Shown here one piece after another: positions 1 to 9,028 of a DNA stretch of 64,000 nt. Within the stretch, counting starts at the first letter, position 1. Each line of letters starts with the position of its first letter. The stretch spans positions 124,001-188,000 of the forward strand of contig CBEULR010000003.1 in assembly GCA_965544035.1 (NCBI GenBank). The letters run 5' to 3'. Position numbers and translations under genes: made by a program. The DNA is from CBEULR01 sp965544035 (GTDB lineage Bacteria; Bacillota; Desulfotomaculia; Desulfotomaculales; Desulforudaceae). The notes under the pieces were generated by a model. That model had not been told where the DNA came from, did no database searches, and worked only from the letters and a program-made list of their open reading frames with translations.

Positions 1-492
1 AGCCATACACTGCAGAATGGTGTCCGCACTCACCTGCAGTTCTTCGTAGGCGTGTTTTAGAGACTCTACCGCCATTTCCCGGCTTTCAGCCTCCCGCTTG
101 CGGGCCAGGCTTTTGCCGACCACACTGCCCAGGTTTCCGTACTTAAATGGTTTCCTGATGTAATCAGAAGCCCCGAGCTTCAATGCCGCAGCCGCGATGT
201 CTTCACTGCCGAACGCAGTGATAATGATCACTTCGATAGACGGATAATGGGTGCGAATCTTCGACAGCAGATTCAGACCGTTTTCCCCGGGCAGCATCAC
301 ATCCAGGAGGACAACATCGGGGCGTTTTTCCTTCACCATAGACCAGGCCGTCCGGCCGTCCGCCGCGCAATAAACCTCAAATCCGGCGATTTCAAGGTAC
401 ATCTTGGCGGTTTCCAGGTGCAGTTCCATGTCATCGACAACGAGTATTCTCCCCCGCTCCGCAGACTGCTGATCTATCGCGTTTCCAATCAC
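1..492 (-). CDS. Response regulator, receiver domain (3' end cut by window edge)
   Basis: Reading the minus strand from a GTG at 492 gives an uninterrupted frame to base 1. The first 140 or so residues are a CheY-like receiver: acidic pair in LVVDDME, phospho-acceptor Asp in VVLLDVMLPG, and the conserved Lys in YIRKPFK. After it comes a charged, probably coiled-coil stretch (AVESLKHAYEELQVSADTI) that runs off the window, so the output domain is unseen; such linkers often lead to a histidine kinase, PAS or HD-GYP module. The start is chosen because a TAA closes the frame upstream and a purine-rich AAGAAGGG precedes the GTG. Receiver assignment is firm; role unknown. Confidence 0.85.
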   Translation of the reverse strand, partial: MIGNAIDQQSAERGRILVVDDMELHLETAKMYLEIAGFEVYCAADGRTAWSMVKEKRPDVVLLDVMLPGENGLNLLSKIRTHYPSIEVIIITAFGSEDIAAAALKLGASDYIRKPFKYGNLGSVVGKSLARKREAESREMAVESLKHAYEELQVSADTILQCMA

Positions 493-622
493 AGCCCCAA
501 ACCCTTCTTTCCCTGCGAAAGAGTTCCGGTCATGCCTTAAAGTGCTAAGAACCAGTTATCGGCATAATACCATAACCAAACCCCTTACCGGGATCGAAGT
601 CTGTCGAATAGAAAAAATATTG

Positions 623-2743
623 TTAGATCCCGGAGCGCGCCGCGCCGCCCTCTGCGGCGAGCCACAGCGTATCCCCGTCGATCAGCATGTAGTTCACGCC
701 GCCCTTGAGCGGGGACTCAAACACCCGTACGGCGGCAAACACTCCGTCCCGGAAGCTGAACTGCACCACCCCGTCCCGAAACACCGCCCAGAGGCCGCCG
801 GCGGGATCGACATACAGCATCCGCCCCGGCCCGAGGTCGGGCAGTTCATCCCCGCTTCGGACCGTACTCCCCACGGAATCGACGGCGACCAGGTATCCCC
901 GGTAGGTCTCCTGATTTCGGCACAGGACATACCGATACTCCCCGTCAACCTCGTAGATCACGTCATCGACCCACGCTTCGCCCAGCAGGTCGGACGCCCA
1001 CCGTTGTTGGTCCCACAACGTATCGTGATCGATGCCTTCACGGTAGAAGAAGTTGCCGCCGAAACCGCTGTTGCTGTACACAAAACGCCCGTCACCGGTG
1101 AGCGTGATCACGCGGTCAAGTCCGCCCATACCCCAAGGCGAACACACAAACAGGCGGTGGCCGCCGTCAGCCCGTTCCACCTTGACTACCGGGCCGAACA
1201 GGTAGTTTTCCGGATAGGCGAACTCCCCCGCCGTCCCTGCGGGATTGATCCGGCACAGCCCGTCGCGGTGCGCATACCACAGGGCCCCGTCGAGGAAGAA
1301 CGCCCTTCCGGGATACGGGAAGCTGTTCACGTCACAGTTGAAGACCACAGGTTCACGACCGCTCTCGACCAGAACAAACTGTCCGGTTTCCCGGTCGATC
1401 AGGTATGACTGCCCGTTGGCATTGGTGAAGTGATTGTATTCGCGTTTGTCCTTGAGAAGCTTCTCCTCCCTATCAAGGGTAAAGGTATAATCCACAGTGG
1501 CATCCAGGCTGCGCCGCTCGGTCATCAGCAGGAGTATGTCTCCGTTCGGCTGCGGCACAAAGCCCTGCACCGACCAACTGCTTCCTAGTCCTTGCTCCGC
1601 ACCGACCGTCTCCACCGTACCATCGGGGAGCAGGTGCAAGAGTGTGCGCTGTGTCATAAACGGGTTCCACTCCTCCGGGGGACACAGATCCTGGAACAGG
1701 ACGAACCACTTACTGCCGTCGCTGTCAATGAAGATGCGCTCGATGTGCCCGCGCCGCCCGGTATCGATGTACCGGTCCAGAGCGGTGAACCGTTCAAGGA
1801 GCCCCTCCGCCGTCTGCCGGTAAACCTTGCCGGCGGTATCGGCCATCCAAAGCGTCCCCTCCGGATCGACGGCCAGCGCTCTGATCCCTTCCGGCGCGTC
1901 TATAAACTCAGTCTCGCCGGAGGCGGTCAGGTGAACCAGCCGGCCGTCATACATCCAGATGGAGCCGTCCGGACCCGCGGCCGTCTGGACGCCTTTCCGC
2001 CCGAATCGTGCGTCAACCTGCTCGAATTCCGGCTCCTCACCCACAAGCCGCACCAGCCCCGCTTCCGTTACGAACCACTTCGTACCGTCGGGGGTGGTCT
2101 CGGCCAGGCTGATCCGGTTGTCCGGCAGATTGCTGTTAAAGGTAGTGTACTGCACCATTTCCCGGGGATTGGCCTTGCTGATGCGCCAGACCCCGCTGGT
2201 CGCCGTGCCCGCCCAGAGAAAGGCGTCGTCCTCCGTCATCGAAGTCACCCATGGGCTGCGCAGGTAGACTTCCCACTGGCGGCCGTCGTCACCGGTATGC
2301 GTGATGGAACGGGCGGGAACCGAGGGGAAAGTAAGCGTGACCAGTCCCTGGTCGTATCCCACCGCATAGTCCAGGAACTCGGCGGCCGGCCGCAGCGGAA
2401 TGTAGAGGCGGTTCCGGTGCATTACCGGGGGCGTGGGCCAAGTCATCCTGATTCCGCTTTTTAAACAGTGCTTCTGTCCCGGCACCACCTCCAGATGAAA
2501 TGCCAGGTCCTCACCGAAAACCCACGCCCGGCCGGTGTCGGCTTCCCATTGGTAGTTGAGACCCAGGCTTTCCGCGAACTCCGCCAGAGGCACAAACAGG
2601 TGCCCGTTCCAGACCTCGGCGTCTGTCAGTACGTGTTCTTTCCCATCCACCGACAGCCGGATATCCTGCGCCGAGGCCGCGGCCGCAAACAGGAATACCA
2701 GTGATAAGGCGATAATAACGCCGACCGTTTTTCTCAATGTCAC
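623..2743 (-). CDS. Secreted CAO-N domain / beta-propeller sensor-like protein
   Basis: The 706-residue product begins with a signal peptide (TLRKTV then a hydrophobic stretch ending AAAASAQ), so it should be exported. Residues about 27-145 are a copper-amine-oxidase-N-like domain, with the paired motif VPLAEFAESLG and IPLRPAAEFLDYAVG. The rest is rich in short W/D/G repeats (for example DGTKWFVTEAGL, DGSIWMYDG, EGTLWMADTAG), typical of two-component-regulator-type propellers. No catalytic residues or membrane anchor are evident. CAO-N domains in Firmicutes are generally cell-surface modules, not copper enzymes. Substrate or ligand is unknown. Three other CAO-N proteins lie in this window. 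Confidence 0.8.
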   Translation of the reverse strand: MTLRKTVGVIIALSLVFLFAAAASAQDIRLSVDGKEHVLTDAEVWNGHLFVPLAEFAESLGLNYQWEADTGRAWVFGEDLAFHLEVVPGQKHCLKSGIRMTWPTPPVMHRNRLYIPLRPAAEFLDYAVGYDQGLVTLTFPSVPARSITHTGDDGRQWEVYLRSPWVTSMTEDDAFLWAGTATSGVWRISKANPREMVQYTTFNSNLPDNRISLAETTPDGTKWFVTEAGLVRLVGEEPEFEQVDARFGRKGVQTAAGPDGSIWMYDGRLVHLTASGETEFIDAPEGIRALAVDPEGTLWMADTAGKVYRQTAEGLLERFTALDRYIDTGRRGHIERIFIDSDGSKWFVLFQDLCPPEEWNPFMTQRTLLHLLPDGTVETVGAEQGLGSSWSVQGFVPQPNGDILLLMTERRSLDATVDYTFTLDREEKLLKDKREYNHFTNANGQSYLIDRETGQFVLVESGREPVVFNCDVNSFPYPGRAFFLDGALWYAHRDGLCRINPAGTAGEFAYPENYLFGPVVKVERADGGHRLFVCSPWGMGGLDRVITLTGDGRFVYSNSGFGGNFFYREGIDHDTLWDQQRWASDLLGEAWVDDVIYEVDGEYRYVLCRNQETYRGYLVAVDSVGSTVRSGDELPDLGPGRMLYVDPAGGLWAVFRDGVVQFSFRDGVFAAVRVFESPLKGGVNYMLIDGDTLWLAAEGGAARSGI

Positions 2744-2859
2744 CCACCCCTTTCCATTTCACTCTAACTGGTTGACGGCCGAACAGCCATTGTGGTTTCC
2801 CCTTGAAACGCCAAAGCCCGGCTCTCGCCGGGCGATGGAAATGTGAAGCACAAGATGAG

Positions 2860-3426
2860 TTACGGCACCCGGCGGATCTTGTCCGCGGCCGGTTCACGCG
2901 GCGGGGCGGGCGGGAAGGCTTCTGGATACCCCATGACCAAGACGGCAACTGCCTCGGCACCTTCGGGCACCTGCAGGATCTCCCTTGCTTTGGGATGACG
3001 GCCGACGGAAAGCCAGACCGTGCCTATGCCCAAAGCGTAAGCCGCGAGCATTATGTTCTGGGCGGCCAAACCGGCGGCAATCGGGTACTCGGCCTTATCA
3101 ATATCCATTTCCGGCGGTTTGGACAGCACCGCCACCAGGGTCGGAGCCCCGCCGAAGTCCTGACTGAACTGCCGGAATACCTGCTTGCGGGCCTCGGGGA
3201 GTACCGGGCTCTGCAGCGGTCCGGCCTCCAGAACCTGCCGGTAAATCTCCAGCAATTGTTTCCGCGCTTCGGCCCCGATCAGCACGAACTCCCAAGGCTG
3301 ACTGTTCCGGTGCGACGGTGCCCAGGTTCCCGCATCCAGGATCTGCATCAGCGTATCCTCGGAAACCGGATCCGGTTTAAAGGCGTACACCGAACGCCGT
3401 CCCTTGATCGCTTCAAACAGTTCCAC
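2860..3426 (-). CDS. Nitroreductase family protein
   Basis: FMN-dependent NAD(P)H oxidoreductase of the nitroreductase fold, about 188 residues, the usual size. Family signatures are the N-terminal ELFEAIKGRRSVYAF, the SHRNSQPWEF segment that contacts FMN, and AAQNIMLAAYALGIGTVWL in the second half. I place the start at the GTG at 3426, because GGGGGT lies seven bases upstream and homologues begin directly with the LFEAI..RRS motif; an upstream ATG at 3441 lacks a binding site. The gene stands alone between the propeller protein and a divergent cyclase gene. The physiological electron acceptor cannot be read from sequence. Confidence 0.88.
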   Translation of the reverse strand: MELFEAIKGRRSVYAFKPDPVSEDTLMQILDAGTWAPSHRNSQPWEFVLIGAEARKQLLEIYRQVLEAGPLQSPVLPEARKQVFRQFSQDFGGAPTLVAVLSKPPEMDIDKAEYPIAAGLAAQNIMLAAYALGIGTVWLSVGRHPKAREILQVPEGAEAVAVLVMGYPEAFPPAPPREPAADKIRRVP

Positions 3427-3587
3427 TTCACATACCCCCATTCCGATTCAGATACTCGGCGCACTTGTTCGCAAGGAGAACTCGTGTTTGAGTTTCAGCG
3501 TGCCGCCTGTAACTTCAATCATACCATCCGCCCCTTGCTTTTCCAAATTCGGCCGGACTAGAATAGACCTGACAGAGGAGGAGAAAC

Positions 3588-4241
3588 ATGCGCATAATCG
3601 ACCTGACCCACCCGATATCCCCGGAAATGCCCGTCTACCCCGGCACCGAGCCCCCTGCTTTCACCACCCCCTGCACCATCGAAAGGGACGGCTTTGCGGA
3701 AAGGCGAATCACGATGTATTCGCACACCGGGACGCACATCGATGCGCCGGCCCACATCTTCCCGCACGGCAAGAGACTGGATGAGTTCCCCGCCGGGCAC
3801 TTCTGTGGCCGCGCCGTCGTTCTGGACTTCGCCGAAAGCGGCCAAGCGGTCATCGAGCGGGAAGACCTGCAGGCTTTCGAGACGGTAATTGCGGAGTGTG
3901 ACTTCGTGATTCTGCACACCGGCTGGAGCCGGTTTTGGGGTGAGGAGGCGTATTTTCAGGGCTTCCCCGTGCTCACGGTAACGGCGGCCGAATGGCTGAG
4001 CGGCTTCAGCCTGAAGGGCCTCGGCACGGACACGATTTCGGTGGATGCAGTCGGTACCACCAACTTTCCGGTGCACAAGGTTTTTCTGAAGCGGGACACC
4101 ATAATCATCGAAAACCTGACCAATCTGAGCGGTCTCGCCGGCGCACCCTTCGATTTCTGTGCGCTGCCCCTGCGGCTTGAAGGAGCCGACGGCTCCCCCG
4201 TCCGGGCGATAGCACTTATCAACGACCGGACCCAATGCTAG
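3588..4241 (+). CDS. Cyclase family protein (kynurenine formamidase-like)
   Basis: 217-residue metal-dependent hydrolase of the cyclase family (PF04199). The diagnostic metal-binding motif HTGTHIDAPAHIFP is at about residues 45-58, after the typical N-terminus IIDLTHPISPEMPVYPG. Family members hydrolyse N-formylkynurenine, cyclic imides or isatin. No tryptophan catabolic genes lie nearby, so the substrate is open. A strong GAGGAGGAG sits six bases before the ATG. The next genes on this strand are a GntR regulator and a TauE-type exporter, which may be functionally linked, though 180 bases with their own promoter intervene. Confidence 0.85.
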   Translation: MRIIDLTHPISPEMPVYPGTEPPAFTTPCTIERDGFAERRITMYSHTGTHIDAPAHIFPHGKRLDEFPAGHFCGRAVVLDFAESGQAVIEREDLQAFETVIAECDFVILHTGWSRFWGEEAYFQGFPVLTVTAAEWLSGFSLKGLGTDTISVDAVGTTNFPVHKVFLKRDTIIIENLTNLSGLAGAPFDFCALPLRLEGADGSPVRAIALINDRTQC

Positions 4242-4352
4242 GACAACTGGTTTATGAAAAAACTACGGCTTTGCCCATTGTTTTGATCCCAAATCCCCAG
4301 GTAAGGATCGGCAAGGAGACACTTAAGACTAAGATAAGATTCATTTGACCCC

Positions 4353-4381
4353 TTGTCACGATCTCAAATCCCCGATAAAAT
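4353..4381 (+). promoter_or_regulatory. Probable sigma-A promoter of the GntR-TauE operon
   Basis: TTGTCA (4353-4358) and TAAAAT (4376-4381) are separated by 17 bases and lie about 45 bases before the GntR start. It is a near-consensus vegetative promoter; not experimentally known. Confidence 0.6.
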
Positions 4382-4393
4382 GGACGCAGAAAA

Positions 4394-4410
4394 TGGTATA
4401 CCATATACCA
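4394..4410 (+). promoter_or_regulatory. Putative GntR/FadR-type operator
   Basis: TGGTATACCATATACCA contains the perfect 12-base palindrome ATGGTATACCAT and a second TATACCA half site. It matches the TGGT-N-ACCA style of FadR-subfamily operators. It lies just downstream of the promoter and directly before the AAGGAG ribosome binding site, an ideal place for autorepression. Confidence 0.6.
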
Positions 4411-4423
4411 AGGAGTGAACACC

Positions 4424-5146
4424 GTGAGCGGAGACATTTTTCTGCACCCCATCGCGGATCAACCACAGTCGCAGATCAGGAACCAAGTTCACGTCCAACT
4501 GCGCCAAGCCATCATTAAAGGCGTATTTAAACCGGGCGACCGCCTGGTGGAACGCAAACTGGCCGAGCAGTTAAAGGTCAGCCGCACCCCGGTACGGGAG
4601 GCCATCAGGATGCTCGAACTGGAGGGTTTGGTATCCCATGTGCCCCGAATCGGGGCGGTGGTGGCCGCGGTCAACGAGCAGGATGTTCTGGAGGTATACC
4701 GCATCCGGGCCGTACTCGAAGGGCTGGCGGCCCGGCAGGCTGCGGAAAAGATTGAGGACAACCAGCTGGAAAAACTGGCCAGCCTGCTCGGAGCACTGGA
4801 CCACTTCTATCGTGTGAAAGACCTCGACAAAATGGAGATTGCCCACCGTGAATTCAACGACATCATCTACCGTGCCGCCGGAAGTCCGCGCCTATACAGC
4901 ATGATCACCACCCTGGTCGATTACATCAATCTTTACGCCAGAATCGGGTATGCGCGGCCGGGACGGATCGCCGAAGCCGCCGAGGAGCACCGGCGATTGG
5001 TCGAAGCCATCAAGATGCGTGACGGCGACCTGGCCGAACGCGTAGCCAGGGAACACATCGAGAATTCACGGCTCGCTTACTTCTGCATGTCCAGGCGGGC
5101 AAGGCTCAGTGTCGTACGCACAACCGGGGAGGATGAAAAGCAGTGA
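4424..5146 (+). CDS. GntR family (FadR/FCD subfamily) transcriptional regulator
   Basis: About 240 residues. The N-terminal winged helix (IIKGVFKPGDRLVERKLAEQ, then SRTPVREAIRMLELEGLV) is the canonical GntR DNA-binding signature. The C-terminal all-helical FCD domain contains AHREFNDIIYRAAG, which carries typical metal/ligand residues. The second of two in-frame GTG codons is preferred, because AAGGAG ends nine bases before it and abuts the first. The stop overlaps the start of the TauE-type gene (GTGA), so the two are co-translated. It probably senses a small carboxylate or sulfonate and controls the exporter; the ligand is unknown. Confidence 0.88.
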   Translation: MSGDIFLHPIADQPQSQIRNQVHVQLRQAIIKGVFKPGDRLVERKLAEQLKVSRTPVREAIRMLELEGLVSHVPRIGAVVAAVNEQDVLEVYRIRAVLEGLAARQAAEKIEDNQLEKLASLLGALDHFYRVKDLDKMEIAHREFNDIIYRAAGSPRLYSMITTLVDYINLYARIGYARPGRIAEAAEEHRRLVEAIKMRDGDLAERVAREHIENSRLAYFCMSRRARLSVVRTTGEDEKQ

Positions 5147-5919
5147 ACGAAGTGGAACTCATTCTGATATTCGCGGTGGGTATCGTATCCGGGTTCGTAA
5201 ATGTTGTCGGCGGGGGCGGATCGCTGATCTCCCTGCCCGCCCTGATCTTTGTGGGCCTGCCCTCGGCAGTCGCCAACGGCACCAACCGCGTGGCCCTGAT
5301 GGTGCAGAGCCTGGTGGCCATCGGGTACTTCCGGAAAAGTGGATACTTCTATCCGAAGCTAAGCGTGATGCTGGGTATCCCGGCCGTCTTGGGCTCGATC
5401 GTCGGAGCCAAGTTCGCCATCGCGCTGACCGATGAAATGTTCAACACCATCCTGGCCGTGGTCATGATCGTCGTGGCCGTGCTGGTCATCTGGCGGCCGG
5501 AAAAGTACTTCATTAAAACCGACGAGGAACAGGAGGACTACAGCCCGCTCCGGCTGGCCATGGCCGCCCTGGCCTTCTTCGGTGTGGGCTTCTACGGCGG
5601 TTTCATCCAGGCCGGTGTGGGGTTCATCATCATCGCCGCGCTGGCGCTGATCACCGGCATGACCCTGGTGAAGATCAACAGCCTGAAGGTGTTCGTAACG
5701 GCGATTTATATGCTGTCCTCGCTGCTGATCTTTGTGTTCAGCGGAAACGTCCATTGGCTGTTCGGCTTCATCCTGGCCGCCGGGAACGCGATCGGAGCCT
5801 ACCTCGGCAGCGCCTTTACCGTGAAGAAGGGCGACAAGTGGATTCGGGTGTTCCTGGTGGTCAGCGTCGTGATCATGGCCGGGAAACTCTTGGGCGTGGA
5901 GAAACTCTTCGGCTTCTAA
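5143..5919 (+). CDS. TauE/SafE (DUF81) family membrane exporter
   Basis: 258 residues, nearly all hydrophobic, with roughly eight membrane helices. The N-terminal VSGFVNVVGGGGSLISLPAL and the internal repeat FYGGFIQAGVGFIIIAAL are the duplicated glycine-rich signatures of the TauE/SafE sulfite/organosulfur exporter family. The GTG start overlaps the stop of the GntR gene by four bases, which implies translational coupling and regulation by that protein. The family exports sulfite, sulfoacetate or related anions, but substrate prediction from sequence is weak. Confidence 0.85.
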   Translation: MNEVELILIFAVGIVSGFVNVVGGGGSLISLPALIFVGLPSAVANGTNRVALMVQSLVAIGYFRKSGYFYPKLSVMLGIPAVLGSIVGAKFAIALTDEMFNTILAVVMIVVAVLVIWRPEKYFIKTDEEQEDYSPLRLAMAALAFFGVGFYGGFIQAGVGFIIIAALALITGMTLVKINSLKVFVTAIYMLSSLLIFVFSGNVHWLFGFILAAGNAIGAYLGSAFTVKKGDKWIRVFLVVSVVIMAGKLLGVEKLFGF

Positions 5920-5934
5920 GGCCCCCGGTCCGGC

Positions 5935-7716
5935 CTAGTCCTGCAACTGCTTGCGCATCCGGAAGGACTGCGGGGTAACCTCGACCAGTTCGTCGTCGGC
6001 GATAAACTCCAGGCACTGTTCCAGGCTCATCGTCCGGGGCGGGGTCAGCTTGACGGCGATGTCGGCCGTGGAACTGCGGATGTTGCTGAGCTGCTTCTTC
6101 TTGCAGACATTGATCAGCAGATCCCCGGGACGGGCGTGCTCGCCCACCACCATACCCCGGTATACCGGGACGCCCGGCCCGACGAAGAGTTCGCCCCGCT
6201 CCTGGGCGTGTTCCAGCCCGTAGGCCGTGGTCTCGCCGGTTTCGAAGGCGACCAGCGAACCCCGCTGGCGCGTCTGGATATCACCCCGGTACGGCGCATA
6301 GTGGTGAAAGGAATGATACATTATACCTAACCCCTTGGTGTCGGTCAGGAACTCGGAGCGGAAACCGAAGAGGCCGCGGGTTGGCACGTGAAATTCCAGC
6401 CGCACCTGCCCGTCCCCCTTGTTCAGCATATTGATGAGCTCGCCCTTCCGGGAGCCCAGGCGCTCCATCACAATCCCCACATAGGTTTCGGGAACCTCGA
6501 CCACCAGTTCTTCCACCGGCTCGTGTGACTCTCCGTCGATCACACGCTCAATCACCTGCGGACGGGACACCTCAAATTCATACCCCTCCCGGCGCATCGT
6601 CTCGATCAGAATGGAAAGGTGCAGCTCACCGCGCCCGGACACCAGAAACCGGTCCGGTGAATCGGTATCCTCAACCCGGAGACTGACATCCGACTCGGCT
6701 TCCCGCATCAGCCTCTCCCTAAGCTTGCGCGAAGTGACGTATTGCCCCTCCCGTCCGGCAAACGGACTCTTGTTCACGTTAAAGGTCACGGCCACGGTCG
6801 GTTCGTCGATTCGGACAAAATCCAGGGGAACCGGATGATCCGGATCGGTGATGGTGTTCCCGACGTTGATGCCCTCCAGTCCGGCCACCACCACAATCTC
6901 TCCGGCAGCCGCTTCTTCGGTCTGGATCTTTTTCAACCCGTCAAAGACATAGAGCCCGGCGATCCGCCGGCGCTGGACCATGCCGCCCGGAGCAATCACC
7001 GCCACCTCCTGCTTGGCGCGAACCCGGCCGGAGTGGATGCGGCCCACGGCCTGACGGCCCAGATACGGATCGTAGTCAATCAGGGTCACCCCCAACTGCA
7101 GAATGCCTTTGGCATCACCGGACGGGGCCGGGATCTTGGCAATGATCATCTCAAACAGCGGTTTGAGGCTCGTTCCCGCGGTTTCCGGGTCCAGAGAGGC
7201 CGTGCCCGCCCGGGCGTTGGTATAGACAACCGGGAAGTCAAGCTGCTCCTCACTGGCATCCAGCTCAATAAACAGCTCCAGCACCTCGTCCAGCACCTCG
7301 TAAGGCCGTGCGTTCGGCCGGTCGATCTTGTTGATGACCACGATCGGAGCCAGTCCCGCGGCGAGAGCCTTCCGCAGCACGAAGCGGGTCTGCGGCATTG
7401 GTCCCTCAAAAGCGTCGACCAGAAGCAGAACGCCGTCCACCATCTGCACGATACGCTCCACTTCCCCGCCGAAATCGGCGTGACCGGGAGTGTCGACGAT
7501 GTTCAGCTTATGCTTGCCGTACCGGACCGCGGTGTTCTTGGCCATGATCGTGATGCCGCGCTCCCGCTCCAGGTCGCCGCGGTCCAGGATACGCTCCTCC
7601 ACCACCTGCTTCTCGTGGAAAACACCGCTCTGCTTCAGCATCCCGTCAACCAAGGTAGTCTTTCCATGATCCACGTGGGCGATAATGGCCAAATTGCGAA
7701 TGTCGTTGGTGCGCAT
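5935..7716 (-). CDS. typA: Ribosome-associated GTPase TypA/BipA
   Basis: 593 residues, close to the family norm of about 605. The G domain has the P-loop AHVDHGKTTL, RGITI (switch I), DTPGHADFGGEV (G3) and NKID (G4). Then come EF-Tu-like domain 2, two EF-G-like domains (motifs SGRGELHLSILIETMRREG and PTRGLFGFRSEFLTDTKG) and the TypA-specific C-terminal domain. It acts in translation and ribosome assembly under stress. It is transcribed on the minus strand from a probable promoter at 7768-7797 and ends convergently 15 bases from the TauE gene. Confidence 0.95.
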   Translation of the reverse strand: MRTNDIRNLAIIAHVDHGKTTLVDGMLKQSGVFHEKQVVEERILDRGDLERERGITIMAKNTAVRYGKHKLNIVDTPGHADFGGEVERIVQMVDGVLLLVDAFEGPMPQTRFVLRKALAAGLAPIVVINKIDRPNARPYEVLDEVLELFIELDASEEQLDFPVVYTNARAGTASLDPETAGTSLKPLFEMIIAKIPAPSGDAKGILQLGVTLIDYDPYLGRQAVGRIHSGRVRAKQEVAVIAPGGMVQRRRIAGLYVFDGLKKIQTEEAAAGEIVVVAGLEGINVGNTITDPDHPVPLDFVRIDEPTVAVTFNVNKSPFAGREGQYVTSRKLRERLMREAESDVSLRVEDTDSPDRFLVSGRGELHLSILIETMRREGYEFEVSRPQVIERVIDGESHEPVEELVVEVPETYVGIVMERLGSRKGELINMLNKGDGQVRLEFHVPTRGLFGFRSEFLTDTKGLGIMYHSFHHYAPYRGDIQTRQRGSLVAFETGETTAYGLEHAQERGELFVGPGVPVYRGMVVGEHARPGDLLINVCKKKQLSNIRSSTADIAVKLTPPRTMSLEQCLEFIADDELVEVTPQSFRMRKQLQD

Positions 7717-7767
7717 TGCGGGAAGATTCCTGCCTCACTCAAGCTTGGTTTCTCGCGGAAACATCTA

Positions 7768-7797
7768 ATTATTTTTGCAACACGGCGGATTTGTCAA
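7768..7797 (-). promoter_or_regulatory. Probable typA promoter
   Basis: On the minus strand TTGACA (7797-7792) and AATAAT (7773-7768) are 18 bases apart, about 50 bases upstream of the typA start. Confidence 0.5.
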
Positions 7798-7875
7798 GTA
7801 CAACAAGTCCACTCAGTTTTTGCCGTAGTAAGATGATTCCCGCGCTGTAACACTAAGCTTGTGGGGAGGTGCGCG

Positions 7876-8694
7876 ATGAAACACGTCAGGTTTTATGTGC
7901 TTGTCGGATTGCTTGTGCTCCTGCTCACCGCCATTCCGTTCCCTGCTCTCGTCAATCCTCCCGAACTCCGGAAACCGCAAAGTCCCGTGCCGGAAAACCC
8001 GGACGAAGCCGTACGGGAGGAGACCATCTACCGCGATGACCGGCACACGGTGAGCGCCCACGGCGATGTGCTGATCATCCGCAACCGGAAAACAGGTGAA
8101 CGGTACCGGATGGATGCGGAGGGCGACCGGGTGGCCGAGGTGCAGAGAATCCGGAACAAGGCGGCCGAAGAAACGCCTTTACTGGGCACCGAACTGGCCG
8201 ACGGGCTGAAACTGACCGGAGCATCACGGATCCACATCGTGCAGACCGCACCGACGGTTAAGCTGGTGGCCGTCTATCCCCATCCGCACAGCAGCGAGGA
8301 TAAAATTATCATCGATAAGACCAGCAACACGCTTTTCTTCTATCAGCGGGGTGAACCGGCAAAGCAATACCGGGTAGCCACCGGGAAACAGCCGGAATAC
8401 ACCCCGGAAGGCACGTTTTCCATTGTCAAGAAAACACCCCTACCCTGGGGGAACGGACCGGAAACCATCTACGGTCCGCGCTGGATGGGGCTGGCCGTGC
8501 CCTGTGAAAAGGACAGACGGCGGGCACACGACGCGCGGGCTCCGCGGGGTGACAAGTACGGCATTCACGGCACCAACGAACCCGAATCGATCGGCACCTA
8601 TGCCTCCGGGGGATGCATCAGGCTTAAAAATGAAGATATCGTTGAACTGTATGAGCTGGTGGAGGTCGGCACGACCGTGCAGATCATACCGTAA
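7876..8694 (+). CDS. L,D-transpeptidase (YkuD family), membrane-anchored
   Basis: About 272 residues. A lysine/arginine-containing N-terminus precedes one hydrophobic helix (FYVLVGLLVLLLTAIPFPAL), so the enzyme is anchored outside the membrane. The C-terminal half is a YkuD domain: it begins near IIIDKTSNTLFFYQ and ends with the catalytic motif HGTN...SGGCIRL, whose Cys attacks peptidoglycan stem peptides. The ATG at 7876 follows GGGGAGGT by six bases; the GTG at 7861 lies inside that binding site and is unlikely. Expected to cross-link peptidoglycan, possibly in spores. A charged central region (about 40-140) has no clear domain. Confidence 0.9.
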   Translation: MKHVRFYVLVGLLVLLLTAIPFPALVNPPELRKPQSPVPENPDEAVREETIYRDDRHTVSAHGDVLIIRNRKTGERYRMDAEGDRVAEVQRIRNKAAEETPLLGTELADGLKLTGASRIHIVQTAPTVKLVAVYPHPHSSEDKIIIDKTSNTLFFYQRGEPAKQYRVATGKQPEYTPEGTFSIVKKTPLPWGNGPETIYGPRWMGLAVPCEKDRRRAHDARAPRGDKYGIHGTNEPESIGTYASGGCIRLKNEDIVELYELVEVGTTVQIIP

Positions 8695-8745
8695 AGGGCT
8701 GATGGTTTCATCGCTGAACCGGCACGCGGTTCATCTCTTGGCCGG

Positions 8746-8907
8746 TCAGCAGCCGGTAAGCCCGACCACCAGCGGGACAATACCGGCCAGCCCCAGCCAG
8801 GCCAGAGGTGTGCGCGGCCCGATGAAGGCCAGCGATACCAGGCTGAGAAGAACAAGTCCGAGGACAATGCGGCCGATCCGCAGGCCGGGTGTCAAATTCG
8901 GTTTCAC
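8746..8907 (-). CDS. Small YgaP-like (DUF2892) membrane protein
   Basis: 53 residues of the form KPNLTPGLRIGRIVLGL, then two hydrophobic helices ending IVPLVVGLTGC. This pattern, a short N-terminus with R.IR..LG and a terminal GLTGC, is characteristic of the YgaP-like transmembrane domain. A GTG at 8907 sits eight bases after AAGGAG; an ATG at 8913 is only two bases after it and is less likely. Function of stand-alone members is unknown. Confidence 0.7.
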   Translation of the reverse strand: MKPNLTPGLRIGRIVLGLVLLSLVSLAFIGPRTPLAWLGLAGIVPLVVGLTGC

Positions 8908-9028
8908 GGCCATCGCTCCTTCCCACCATATTAATCGCCCGAACAGGGAATTACTAATCTCAGAACAGCATATCACAAGCGGGGAGTTTGCACGAAAGAT
9001 CTAAAACGCGCAATTGGAGGGCGGTACC

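Noticed and set aside
542..2464. Long plus-strand ORFs opposite the propeller gene, and similar long antisense frames elsewhere
   Set aside because: They are shadows of GC-rich genes: no ribosome sites, low-complexity Arg/Pro-rich translations, and full overlap with convincing genes.
623..2743. Copper amine oxidase enzyme
   Set aside because: Only the CAO-N module is present; there is no catalytic domain with the TPQ tyrosine or copper His ligands here or in the other CAO-N proteins.
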